A DNA stretch of 11,620 bases, from contig CAYXXN010000094.1 in assembly GCA_964469055.1 (NCBI GenBank), positions 1-11,620 of the forward strand, given 5' to 3'. The DNA is from CAYXXN01 sp964469055 (lineage in GTDB: Bacteria > Acidobacteriota > Thermoanaerobaculia > Multivoradales > JAHEKO01). Both the position numbers and the translations under genes were made by a program. Below the pieces are notes generated by a model. It did not search any database. It was not told the DNA's origin and saw only the letters and a list, made by a program, of their open reading frames with translations. Each line of letters opens with the position of its first letter. Positions within the stretch are counted from its first letter, which is position 1. This document shows, in pieces, positions 1 through 6,546 of the stretch.

Positions 1-15
1 GGCCTTCCGCTCAGT

Positions 16-148
16 CTAGGCGAGAGCACGCAACTCGGCTCCCGGTCGTGCGATGCGCGCGAGCTCGCGCCCGACGCCGAAACCGGCGGCACCGGCCCTC
101 GTAGTCGATGACGAGTCGCATCCCCGGGTCGAGAGCCGAGATGTTCAC
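16..148 (-). pseudogene. Possible decayed minus-strand gene fragment
   Basis: I do not recognise this. Read leftwards from a possible GTG at 148, one frame gives MNISALDPGMRLVIDYEG, with G or C at almost every third codon position, as in the real genes of the window. Near 95 the coding-like signal moves to another frame, giving AGAAGFGVGRELARIARPGA, then six more residues and a TAG at 16-18. Joining the two needs one frameshift. The result would be only about 45 residues, so it is either a remnant or chance coding character in GC-rich DNA. No ribosome-binding site decides the start. Confidence 0.2.
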
Positions 149-164
149 GAGCCGTTCACCCGCC

Positions 165-400
165 GCGCGGCTCGGCGGGCTCGAGCGTCCGGCGGGCATC
201 TTTGGCCTGTACGACCTGGGGCACGACCGGCTGTTCTGGCGCCTCGAGCGGCGACTGGATGACGGCGGACTTCCGCCAACCACATCTTCCTCAGGGCCGA
301 GACCGGCACCAGCGCCGAGATCCCCACGCTCTCCCAGTTCGAGCCGACGTATTTCCAGATCATGGCGCAGTGGCTGCGAGCGAGGCTCGCTCCGCCCTAG
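165..400 (+). pseudogene. Frameshifted C-terminal gene remnant
   Basis: I do not recognise the family. One frame reads ERPAGIFGLYDLGHDRLFWR and runs to a DDGG at about 258-269. The adjacent frame from 272 reads SANHIFLRAETGTSAEIPTL and then continues with SQFEPTYFQIMAQWLRARLA and PP to a TAG at 398-400. Both halves have natural amino-acid composition and G/C-rich third positions. A single missing base near 270 would join them into the last 75-80 residues of a protein. There is no credible start upstream, so this looks like the broken 3' end of a lost gene. A sequencing indel is the alternative, but the missing 5' part argues for decay. Confidence 0.35.
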
Positions 401-424
401 GGGGGCGAGTCAGGTGAACTCGAT

Positions 425-489
425 GGTTACCAGATGGTTGCCATTTGGTCACCACTTGGTAACCGATTGGTAACCAATGGGTACCACTT
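425..489. repeat. Array of six 11-bp GGTNACC repeats
   Basis: Six consecutive units begin at 425, 436, 447, 458, 469 and 480: GGTTACCAGAT, GGTTGCCATTT, GGTCACCACTT, GGTAACCGATT, GGTAACCAATG and GGTACCACTTA. The spacing is exactly 11 bp. The last unit looks like the third with one base lost. A degenerate extra unit may precede at 413-424. The GGTNACC core is an interrupted palindrome, extended to TTGGTAACCAA at 467-477. The period is not a multiple of three and the AT content is well above the surroundings, so it is not coding. It starts about 30 bp beyond the stop of the minus-strand sulfatase-like gene. Protein-binding sites on one helical face, or a 3'-end RNA structure, are both possible. 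Confidence 0.8.
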
Positions 490-519
490 AGCGACAACAA
501 GGCGGGGCGTGCGGCGGCC

Positions 520-2976
520 TTACTGCACGTAGCCCAGGGCCTTCAGCTCCTCGAGCTCTTCCTGGGAGAGCTCCGCGGCCAGTCCCTCGTCCGAGACCTT
601 CGCCGCCCCGGCGCTCTGGCGCCAGGCCTCGAGGATCTCGCGGAGCCGCTCGACTTGGTCGGGGTGCGCCTCGGCGAGGTTACTCAAGTTCAGGGGATCG
701 GCCTCGTGGTCGAAGAGCTCGAACTCCGGTCGCTCGTCGCGGGAGACGACGTTCCAGATCAGCTTCCACCCGTCGTCGATCACGGCGTAGGCGTCCGGGG
801 CCTTCTCGATCGGCTCACCAGGCGGCTCCTTGCGCTCGGCGAAGACGGGCGCCCGTCGCCAGCCGAGGGAGGCCGGGTCGTCGGGCGCGGCCAGGAGCGG
901 GAGGAGACTGCGTCCCTGCGCGCCCTCGGGCACCGGCAGGAGCGCCAGCTCGAGCAGGGTGGGCATGAGATCGATCTGCTGCGTCGTCGCCTCGACGACG
1001 AGCCCGGCCGGCACCACGCCCGGCCAGCGCACGAGCATCGGCACGTTGATCATGTCGCCGTAGATCGACTGGCCGTGCCACGAGCGGCCGTGCTCGAGGA
1101 ACTCCTCGCCATGATCGCCGACGAAGGCGAGGAGGGTCGAGTCGGCGAGCCGAAGCTCTTCCAGCCGCTCGACGAGCCGCGCGATCTCGGCGTCCATCGC
1201 CCGGATCGAGGCGTCGTACCAGGCGGTGGCGGCTTCGAGGTACCTCTCCTTGGCCACTCCGGCCACGGCCAGCTCCTGCGTCGTCGGCAGCTCGTGGAAG
1301 ACCTCGACCACCTTCTCGATCTTCTCCACGTCCTCCTCGTGAGCGGCCAGCGCCTCATCGTCCAGCCAGCGCCGGTCGTAGGGGTCGAAGGGCCGGAACG
1401 GGCTGTGCGGATCGAAGACGTGGAGCAAGACGAAGAACGGGCTCTCCCGGTGCACCTCGAGCCAGGGCAGCAGGCGGTCGACGTAGGTGCGGGCCGTCTT
1501 GGCCGAGTAGCCCTCGAGCCCGGTCACCGACACCCGCTCGTGCAGCACCTCGACTCCCTGCTGCAGGTTGCTGTTGCGGCCGCTGAAGGTCACCGAGGCG
1601 GCGTGGAATGTGGCGTAGCCCGCGCCCCGGAAGGCCTCGGCCAAGGTGGTGACCGAGGCCGGCAGCCGGTGCGGGATGTCGAAGATGCCGTGCGTCGAGG
1701 GGTAGAGCGAGGTCAGGATCGAAGGCACCGCCACTTTCGTCCAGGCCCCCTGCGAGACGGCGTCGGCAAAGCGTGTCCCCTCGGCGGCGAGCTTGGAGAG
1801 GGTCGGCGCCGTCGGCCGCCCGTAGCCCCAGGCGTCGAGATGGTCGTGGCGCAGGGTGTCGGCGACGATCAGGATCACGCCGCTCGGCGGTCCGGCCGTG
1901 CCGAGCGCGGCGCGGGCCGGCGTGGGCTCCGCCGCTGCCGGCCGGGCGCCTCGGTGACGCAGGGTGGGCGACCCCCAGAAGGCGACGCGCCCGCCCTCTT
2001 CGCCGGCCAGCGCCAGCGTGATGCGGGCCTGGCGGCCGGCGAGGGCGTCGAGCGGCAGTGGGAAGTCGTGCCAGCGGTCGGCGGTCGTGACCGTCCGCTC
2101 GAAGATCAACGGCTCCGCGTCTCCGGCGGCGACCTCGACGCGGAAGGTCGTGGGGTGGGTCTCGGGCGAGCCGATCGCCAGATCGAGCCACGGCCGCTCG
2201 CCCAGCTCAACGGCGAAGGACAGCCGCTCCGGCACGCGGGCGACCAACGTCTCACGGAAGACGCCGGCCAGGCCCTGCCAGCCCACTCCGGCCGCGATCC
2301 CCGAGAGCACCTCGGCCCGCGGCACGACCCGCACTCGAGAGAGAGCGAAGTCGGCCCCCTCGGCGCCGAAGAAGACGAGGAGCAGATGGCGCAGAGGGCC
2401 GAGCAGGGTCGCCGAGGGGTACACCGTGTCGGTCTCGGTGAAGCGATAGGTGTGGAGCTCCCCGGCGACGAGGTCGGTCTCGAAATCCGCCCGCTCGAGG
2501 TTCCCGAGGTCCTTCAAGAACTCGTCGACCTCCAAGGTCTCGCTGCGAGAGGTGAGGACGCCCAGACGGCCGCCCTGCGAGGTCTCGAGTTCGATCTCGA
2601 GCGTGCCCAGCACGTCCGACGGCAGCGTCCGCGGGGGCACCCGGACGGCGAGCAGCGGGAGCTTGCCCGTCACCCTACCCAGCAGTCGTCTCTCGCGCAC
2701 GGCGAAGCCCTCGATGTGGTGCAGCGCCTTCCACCCGCCGGTCTCCTTCGGCTCTCCTTCCGCCGGATCGATCGTCCCTTCGCCGTCGAAGCTCCATTCC
2801 AGGCGCGGGAAGTCGAGCGTGGCCTCGACGCTGCCTGCCACCTCCGCCTCGGCGAACCGCTGCACGAGCGAGATCGCCGGCGGCGAGGTTGCCTTGGCGC
2901 AGGCGAGCGCGACGCCCGCGCAGGCGAGGACGAGCACACGGAACTCCGCGCACGAAGCCCTGGACGGCCGCTTCAT
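520..2976 (-). CDS. Sulfatase-like (alkaline phosphatase superfamily) lipoprotein
   Basis: An 818-aa exported hydrolase or transferase. The ATG at 2976 is fixed by a strong Shine-Dalgarno (GGAGGGTGGAG directly upstream) and by the signal sequence it opens. A lipobox-like VALAC with Cys26 (or Cys19) suggests a lipid anchor. Residues about 30-355 form a beta-rich region with no family I can name. The superfamily core starts near 365. It has VADTLRHDHLDAWGYG with metal-ligand candidate Asp373, the nucleophile segment AWTKVAVPSILTSLYPSTHG with Thr413, FDPHSP with Asp522 and His524, and FVGDHGEEFLEHG with Asp621 and His622. Sulfatases proper carry a Cys or Ser matured to formylglycine in C/S-x-P-x-R; here Thr sits at that place and neither P nor R follows. 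Thr nucleophiles are known in phosphoethanolamine and lipoteichoic-acid transferases of the same superfamily, so sulfatase activity should not be assumed. The gene is divergent from the TetR gene. Confidence 0.9.
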   Translation of the reverse strand: MKRPSRASCAEFRVLVLACAGVALACAKATSPPAISLVQRFAEAEVAGSVEATLDFPRLEWSFDGEGTIDPAEGEPKETGGWKALHHIEGFAVRERRLLGRVTGKLPLLAVRVPPRTLPSDVLGTLEIELETSQGGRLGVLTSRSETLEVDEFLKDLGNLERADFETDLVAGELHTYRFTETDTVYPSATLLGPLRHLLLVFFGAEGADFALSRVRVVPRAEVLSGIAAGVGWQGLAGVFRETLVARVPERLSFAVELGERPWLDLAIGSPETHPTTFRVEVAAGDAEPLIFERTVTTADRWHDFPLPLDALAGRQARITLALAGEEGGRVAFWGSPTLRHRGARPAAAEPTPARAALGTAGPPSGVILIVADTLRHDHLDAWGYGRPTAPTLSKLAAEGTRFADAVSQGAWTKVAVPSILTSLYPSTHGIFDIPHRLPASVTTLAEAFRGAGYATFHAASVTFSGRNSNLQQGVEVLHERVSVTGLEGYSAKTARTYVDRLLPWLEVHRESPFFVLLHVFDPHSPFRPFDPYDRRWLDDEALAAHEEDVEKIEKVVEVFHELPTTQELAVAGVAKERYLEAATAWYDASIRAMDAEIARLVERLEELRLADSTLLAFVGDHGEEFLEHGRSWHGQSIYGDMINVPMLVRWPGVVPAGLVVEATTQQIDLMPTLLELALLPVPEGAQGRSLLPLLAAPDDPASLGWRRAPVFAERKEPPGEPIEKAPDAYAVIDDGWKLIWNVVSRDERPEFELFDHEADPLNLSNLAEAHPDQVERLREILEAWRQSAGAAKVSDEGLAAELSQEELEELKALGYVQ

Positions 2977-2987
2977 CTCCACCCTCC
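2977..2987 (-). promoter_or_regulatory. Shine-Dalgarno of the sulfatase-like gene
   Basis: Read on the minus strand, GGAGGGTGGAG lies immediately before ATG 2976, with the GGAGG core 6 nt from the start. This decides the start: the open frame continues far upstream to 3708, but only as the antisense of the TetR gene. Confidence 0.75.
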
Positions 2988-3034
2988 GATCGTGACGGGC
3001 ACTCGAAAAACGCGGGGGATTGTGACAGATGACG

Positions 3035-3057
3035 GTCGAGCCTCCGCGAGGCTTGAC
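3035..3057. repeat. 10-bp inverted repeat overlapping the tetR -35 box
   Basis: The arms GTCGAGCCTC (3035-3044) and GAGGCTTGAC (3048-3057) match at 9 of 10 positions around a CGC centre. The right arm contains most of the TTGACA -35 box of the TetR gene. Its place between two divergent genes makes an operator plausible. If the sulfatase-like gene is transcribed from further right, the same sequence would be a hairpin in its leader. Confidence 0.5.
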
Positions 3058-3081
3058 AATCAGCACGATCGTTCGTATTGT
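3053..3081 (+). promoter_or_regulatory. Sigma-70 type promoter of the TetR gene, predicting a leaderless mRNA
   Basis: TTGACA (3053-3058), a 17-bp spacer and TATTGT (3076-3081) give a consensus -35 and a good -10 at ideal spacing. Only six bases (TCGCCC) separate the -10 from ATG 3088, so transcription would begin at or next to the A of the start codon. No Shine-Dalgarno precedes the ATG, consistent with a leaderless transcript. The pentamers ACAAT (3056-3060) and ATTGT (3077-3081) form an inverted repeat spanning the promoter. Confidence 0.75.
3063..3076. promoter_or_regulatory. Candidate TetR-family operator, site 1
   Basis: GCACGATCGTTCGT fills the spacer between -35 and -10. Its core CGATCGTTCG differs at one position from the perfect palindrome CGAACGTTCG found in site 2 (3726-3739). 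A repressor bound here would block the promoter, the usual arrangement for an autoregulated TetR-family gene. Assigning the binder to the adjacent regulator is inference. Confidence 0.55.
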
Positions 3082-3087
3082 TCGCCC

Positions 3088-3684
3088 ATGGTCCGCGGCG
3101 ACACCACCCGCTCCGAGATCCTCGACCGCGCCCTCGCCGCCGCCAGCGAGACGGGCCTCGAGGCCCTTTCGATCGGCGTCCTCGCCGACACGGTGGGGAT
3201 GTCGAAGAGCGGTCTCTTCGCCCACTTCGGGTCGAAGGAGAACCTGCAGCTCGCCGTCCTCGAAGAGGGGGTCGAACGCTTCGCCCGTCAGGTGCTGGCG
3301 CCGGCGTTCAAGGCGGCGCGCGGCGAGCCCCGCGTGCGCGCCCTCTTCGAGCGCTGGCTCGACTGGGAGAAGGGCGGCCGGGCCCTGCCCGGCGGCTGCG
3401 TCTTCATCATGGCGGCGAGCGAGTTCGACGACCGCCCGGGCCCGGTGCGCGAGCGCCTGGTGGGGTACCTCGAGGAGTGGATGGAGAACCTCGAGCGCGC
3501 CGCCCGCCTGGCCGTCGAGGCGGGCCACTTCCGCCGCGACCTCGACGTCGCACAGTTCGCCCACGATTTCTACGCCATCATCCTCGCCCACCACCACTTC
3601 AGTCGCCTGCTGCGCCACGCCCGCTCGACGGCCCGCGCTCGCCACGCCTTCGAGCGGCTGCTCGCTGACGCCCGCGCCGACTGA
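3088..3684 (+). CDS. TetR/AcrR-family transcriptional regulator
   Basis: A 198-aa protein of normal family length. The N-terminal DNA-binding domain is clear: TTRSEILDRALAAASETGLE (about 6-25) followed by the helix-turn-helix SIGVLADTVGMSKSGLFAHF (28-47) and GSKENLQLAVLEE. The rest is helical and would form the ligand pocket and dimer interface; GGCVFIMAASEFDDRPGPVR is a recognisable C-terminal segment of one TetR subgroup. I cannot name the ligand. ATG 3088 leaves the usual few residues before the first helix and agrees with the promoter six bases upstream. The gene is divergent from the sulfatase-like gene and 22 nt upstream of the alpha/beta hydrolase on the same strand. It likely represses itself and the hydrolase through the sites at 3063 and 3726. 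Confidence 0.93.
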   Translation: MVRGDTTRSEILDRALAAASETGLEALSIGVLADTVGMSKSGLFAHFGSKENLQLAVLEEGVERFARQVLAPAFKAARGEPRVRALFERWLDWEKGGRALPGGCVFIMAASEFDDRPGPVRERLVGYLEEWMENLERAARLAVEAGHFRRDLDVAQFAHDFYAIILAHHHFSRLLRHARSTARARHAFERLLADARAD

Positions 3685-3706
3685 CTCCAGGGAGCAGAAA
3701 GAGCCC

Positions 3707-4612
3707 ATGAGTCACCCACGATTTAGCACGAACGTTCGGTTGATGCACCAAGTCCTCCGGTTCGCCGTCGCTCCCGTGGGCCGGCTGGCCCCGGGGCTTG
3801 CGGCATGGCTCCTGGCGCGGATCTTCTCCACGCCGCGGCGCCGGCCGCTCAGCCCGGAAGAACGCGAGTGGCTCGCCGGCGGCCGCAGCGAAGGGCTCCT
3901 CGTGGGCGAACACCTTGTGGTCGTCACCACCTGGGGCACACCCGGGCCCGTCGCCCTCCTCGCCCATGGTTGGGGCGGGCGCGGCGTCCAGCTCGGAGCG
4001 TTCGTACGGCCGCTCCTCGACGAGGGCTTCCAGGTCGTCGCCTTCGACGCGCCAGCTCACGGCGCGGCGTCCGGCCGGAGGACCCACCTACCCGAGCTCG
4101 CCGCCGCGTTCGCGGCCGTGGCGCGTCGCTATCCGCCGCGCGCCGTCATCGCCCACTCGGTGGGTGCCGTCGCAGCGACCGTGGCGATGGCCGACGGACT
4201 GCGACCCGAGCGGGCCGTCTTCCTCGCACCGGCGGACGATCCCTGGGTCTTCCTCGAGCGGGTGGCGGCCCACCTGGGTCTTTCCCCTGCCATCGCCCGG
4301 CGCGTGCGCTCCGACTTCGAGCGTCGCTTCGCACTCACGCCCAGTCAGCTCGTCGCCTCCCGGCGGGCGAGCGGGCTCAGCACAGCGCTCCTCGCCTTCC
4401 ACGACGCGGCCGACCGCGAGGTGCCGCTCGACCACGGCGAGCGTCTCGCCGCCGCCTGGCCGGGCGCCCGCCTCGAGACGACGCGCGGCCTCGGCCACCG
4501 CCGAATCCTGGCCGACCCCGCGGTGGTCGCCGCCGCCGTCGAGTTCCTCAGCCGGTCTGCGGCTCCCGCCGGCACGGCTCGTCCTCGCCGACGGGCTCTA
4601 GCGACGTCGTGA
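3707..4612 (+). CDS. Alpha/beta hydrolase, esterase/lipase-like
   Basis: A 301-aa cytoplasmic-looking hydrolase with an intact triad. LLAHGWGGRG (near residue 85) is the oxyanion loop. AHSVGA holds the nucleophile Ser151, with Ala in place of the first Gly of GxSxG. HDAADREVPLDHGERLA gives Asp236, and GLGHRRIL gives His264. The Ser-Asp-His order and the DREVP and GLGHRRIL wording match a group of small alpha/beta hydrolases annotated in many bacteria; the substrate cannot be read from the sequence. The hydrophobic N-terminal 30 residues (MHQVLRFAVAPVGRLAPGLA) may sit on the membrane. ATG 3707 has AGGGAG 12 nt upstream; ATG 3743 is an alternative. An operator-like palindrome lies inside the first codons. 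Co-transcription with the TetR gene is likely. Confidence 0.9.
   Translation: MSHPRFSTNVRLMHQVLRFAVAPVGRLAPGLAAWLLARIFSTPRRRPLSPEEREWLAGGRSEGLLVGEHLVVVTTWGTPGPVALLAHGWGGRGVQLGAFVRPLLDEGFQVVAFDAPAHGAASGRRTHLPELAAAFAAVARRYPPRAVIAHSVGAVAATVAMADGLRPERAVFLAPADDPWVFLERVAAHLGLSPAIARRVRSDFERRFALTPSQLVASRRASGLSTALLAFHDAADREVPLDHGERLAAAWPGARLETTRGLGHRRILADPAVVAAAVEFLSRSAAPAGTARPRRRALATS
3726..3739. promoter_or_regulatory. Candidate TetR-family operator, site 2, inside the hydrolase 5' end
   Basis: GCACGAACGTTCGG matches site 1 at 12 of 14 positions and contains the perfect palindrome CGAACGTTCG (3729-3738). It lies 20-33 nt into the hydrolase gene. A second copy 660 bp from the promoter operator could support looping or act as a roadblock. 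It could also be the operator of an internal promoter if the hydrolase starts at ATG 3743. Confidence 0.45.
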
Positions 4613-4726
4613 TCGACGCGATCTGGTGCGGCGCTGGCGTGTAGCGCATGGCGGCGGAGTCTGACGCCGAGACGCGGCGCCGCGCAAGCGGACGGCTCGA
4701 GGCTCCCTGACGTACGATGCCCCACC

Positions 4727-5203
4727 GTGACCGACGCCTCCGCCTTCCAGGATCTCTACCCCGAAGGCTGGAGCCACTGCTACGGCTGCGGCCGGCTCAA
4801 CGACAAGGGCCTGCGGGTGCGGAGCTTCTGGAGCGGTGAGGAGACGGTGTGCGTCATGCGGCCGCGGCCCGAGCACATCGCGATCCCGGGCATCGTCTAC
4901 GGCGGCTATCTCGCCTCGATCGTCGATTGCCACTCGACCGGCTCGGCGGCCGCCGCGGCCCATCGCGCCGCCGGTGGCGACCCGACCGAGGGGCCGCTGC
5001 CCCGTTTCCTGACCGGCACCCTGCGGGTCGAGTACCTGCGTCCCACGCCCATCGGGATCGATCTCCACCTGCGCTCGCGGGTCGTCGCGATCAAGGGACG
5101 CAAGGTCACGATCGCCACCCAGCTCTCGGCCGACGGCGTCGTGACCGTCCGCGGCGAGGCCATCTGTCTCCAGGTGCGCGACGACTTCAGGCCGGCGGTC
5201 TGA
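4727..5203 (+). CDS. PaaI-like hotdog-fold thioesterase family protein
   Basis: A 158-aa single hotdog domain, normal for PaaI-type acyl-CoA thioesterases, which cleave acyl-CoA to acid and CoA. Typical traits are the N-terminal HCYGCGRLNDKGL (Cys18, Cys21), IPGIVYGGYLASIVDCHSTG (around 52-72) and the strands FLTGTLRVEYLRPTPIG and GRKVTIATQL. In many relatives the central motif is HGG; here it is YGG (58-60), and Asp67 is the acid in the long helix. GTG 4727 starts the recognisable N-terminus, and no in-frame ATG lies just upstream. No clear Shine-Dalgarno is seen. A TACGAT 8 nt before the GTG, with only a weak -35, hints at another leaderless start. The permease follows after 5 nt, so the genes are probably one operon. 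The substrate is unknown. Confidence 0.85.
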   Translation: MTDASAFQDLYPEGWSHCYGCGRLNDKGLRVRSFWSGEETVCVMRPRPEHIAIPGIVYGGYLASIVDCHSTGSAAAAAHRAAGGDPTEGPLPRFLTGTLRVEYLRPTPIGIDLHLRSRVVAIKGRKVTIATQLSADGVVTVRGEAICLQVRDDFRPAV

Positions 5204-5208
5204 CCGGT

Positions 5209-6546
5209 ATGACGAAGACCGGCGACGACCTCTCCCGCCGGGTCGGTCTCTTCGACGCCACCATGATCGTCATGGGGGGCATCATCGGGTCGGGGATCTT
5301 CATGAACCCGCACGTCGTGGCGCGTCATCTCTCCACCCCGCGCTCGATCCTCGGCGCCTGGGCGCTGGGTGGGCTGATCGCCCTCGTCGGCGCCTTCGTC
5401 TACGCCGAGCTGGCGGCCGACCTGCCGCGCGCCGGCGGCCAGTACGCCTATCTCTCCACCGCCTTCCACCCGCTGCCGGGTTTCCTCTACGGCTGGGTCC
5501 TCCTGCTGGTCATCCAGACCGGCGGCATGGCCGCCGTCGCCGTGACCTTCGCCGCCTACTTCCGGGAGCTGACCGGCCTCGCCCTGGCGGACGCCGTGCT
5601 GGCCAGCCTCGTCCTCGCCGGCCTCGCCGTGATCAACTGCTCCGGCGTGCGCGCCGGAAGCGCCGTGCAGAGCGCGCTGATGGTGGCGAAGCTCGCCGCC
5701 ATCCTGGCGCTGGTGGCCGGCGGCGCCTGGTGGCTCGCTCGGTCGGGAAGCGCGCCCAGCGCGGCGCCGGTGGCGGCCGGTCCCGGCGGGCCGACCCTCC
5801 TCGCCCTCGGCGCGGCGATGGTGCCGGTGCTCTTCGCCTACGGCGGCTGGCAGACCGCCAACTTCGTCGCCGAGGAGATGCGGGAGCCGCGACGCAACCT
5901 GCCGCGGGCGCTGCTCTGGGGTGTGTGCGGGGTGATCGTCCTCTACCTCGCCGTCAACGCCGTTTGCGTCGGAGTCCTCGGTCCGCAGGGCCTCGCCGTC
6001 TCCCCGACCCCCGCCTCGGCCGTCATGGAGCGCGCCTTCGGCCCCTCCGGCGCTCGCTGGATCGCCGTCGGTGTGGCGGTCTCGACCCTGGGCTTCCTCG
6101 CCCAGGCCATCCTGACGGCGCCACGGGTCTACTTCGCCATGGCCCGCGACGGCCTGTTCTTTCGCGCCGTGGCGCGGCTCGGCCCGCGCAGCCGCGTGCC
6201 GACGGTCGCGATCCTCCTGCAGGCCGCCTGCGCGATCGTCATCGCCCTCTCCGGGACCTACGAGCAGATCCTGGGCTACGTCGTCGCGATGGACTTCCTC
6301 TTCTTCGGCCTGACGGCGGCCTGCCTCTTCGTCTTCCGGCGCCGGGAGCCCGAGCGGCTCGGCGCGCGCGTTCCCGGCCATCCCTGGGTCACCGCGCTCT
6401 TCATCGTCGCCTGCTGGCTGGTGGTCGTGGCGACCGCCGTCACGTACCCGGTGAACACGGCGATCGGCTTCGGCATCCTCGCGGCCGGCGTGCCCGTCTA
6501 TTTCCTCTGGCTCCGCGGCGCCGCGACCCGGGCTCGCTCGTCGTGA
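5209..6546 (+). CDS. APC-superfamily amino acid permease
   Basis: A 445-aa inner-membrane transporter of usual APC length with about 12 hydrophobic segments. The family signature opens the protein: RRVGLFDATMIVMGGIIGSG and IFMNP (11-34), with the GSGI substrate-binding break in helix 1. It continues with YAELAADLPRAGGQYAYL (65-82), YGGWQTANFVAEEMREPRRN, and TAPRVYFAMARDGLFF. These match the LAT/YfnA-like branch of secondary amino-acid transporters. The substrate cannot be predicted. ATG 5209 lies 5 nt after the thioesterase stop, and the GTG of the aminotransferase overlaps this gene's TGA, so expression is very likely coupled. The downstream aminotransferase suggests import of an amino acid that is then transaminated. 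Confidence 0.93.
   Translation: MTKTGDDLSRRVGLFDATMIVMGGIIGSGIFMNPHVVARHLSTPRSILGAWALGGLIALVGAFVYAELAADLPRAGGQYAYLSTAFHPLPGFLYGWVLLLVIQTGGMAAVAVTFAAYFRELTGLALADAVLASLVLAGLAVINCSGVRAGSAVQSALMVAKLAAILALVAGGAWWLARSGSAPSAAPVAAGPGGPTLLALGAAMVPVLFAYGGWQTANFVAEEMREPRRNLPRALLWGVCGVIVLYLAVNAVCVGVLGPQGLAVSPTPASAVMERAFGPSGARWIAVGVAVSTLGFLAQAILTAPRVYFAMARDGLFFRAVARLGPRSRVPTVAILLQAACAIVIALSGTYEQILGYVVAMDFLFFGLTAACLFVFRRREPERLGARVPGHPWVTALFIVACWLVVVATAVTYPVNTAIGFGILAAGVPVYFLWLRGAATRARSS

Noticed and set aside
425..489. CRISPR array
   Set aside because: The units are 11 bp with no spacers of CRISPR size and no cas genes nearby.
655..3087. Stop-free plus-strand frame across the whole antisense of the sulfatase-like gene, continuous with the TetR frame
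   Set aside because: The translation is low-complexity Arg/Gly/Glu-rich and mirrors codon bias of the real minus-strand gene; the TetR gene has its own promoter and ATG at 3088.
2977..3708. Upstream extension of the sulfatase-like frame to 3708
   Set aside because: It is antisense to the TetR gene, and the signal peptide and GGAGG site fix the start at 2976.
4613..4726. Terminator or small RNA between the hydrolase and thioesterase genes
   Set aside because: Only short GC palindromes such as GCGGCGCCGC are present, without a T-tract or convincing promoter.
4849..5208. N-terminal extension of the permease into the thioesterase gene
   Set aside because: The extension is an Arg/His-rich shadow; the APC signature begins just after ATG 5209.
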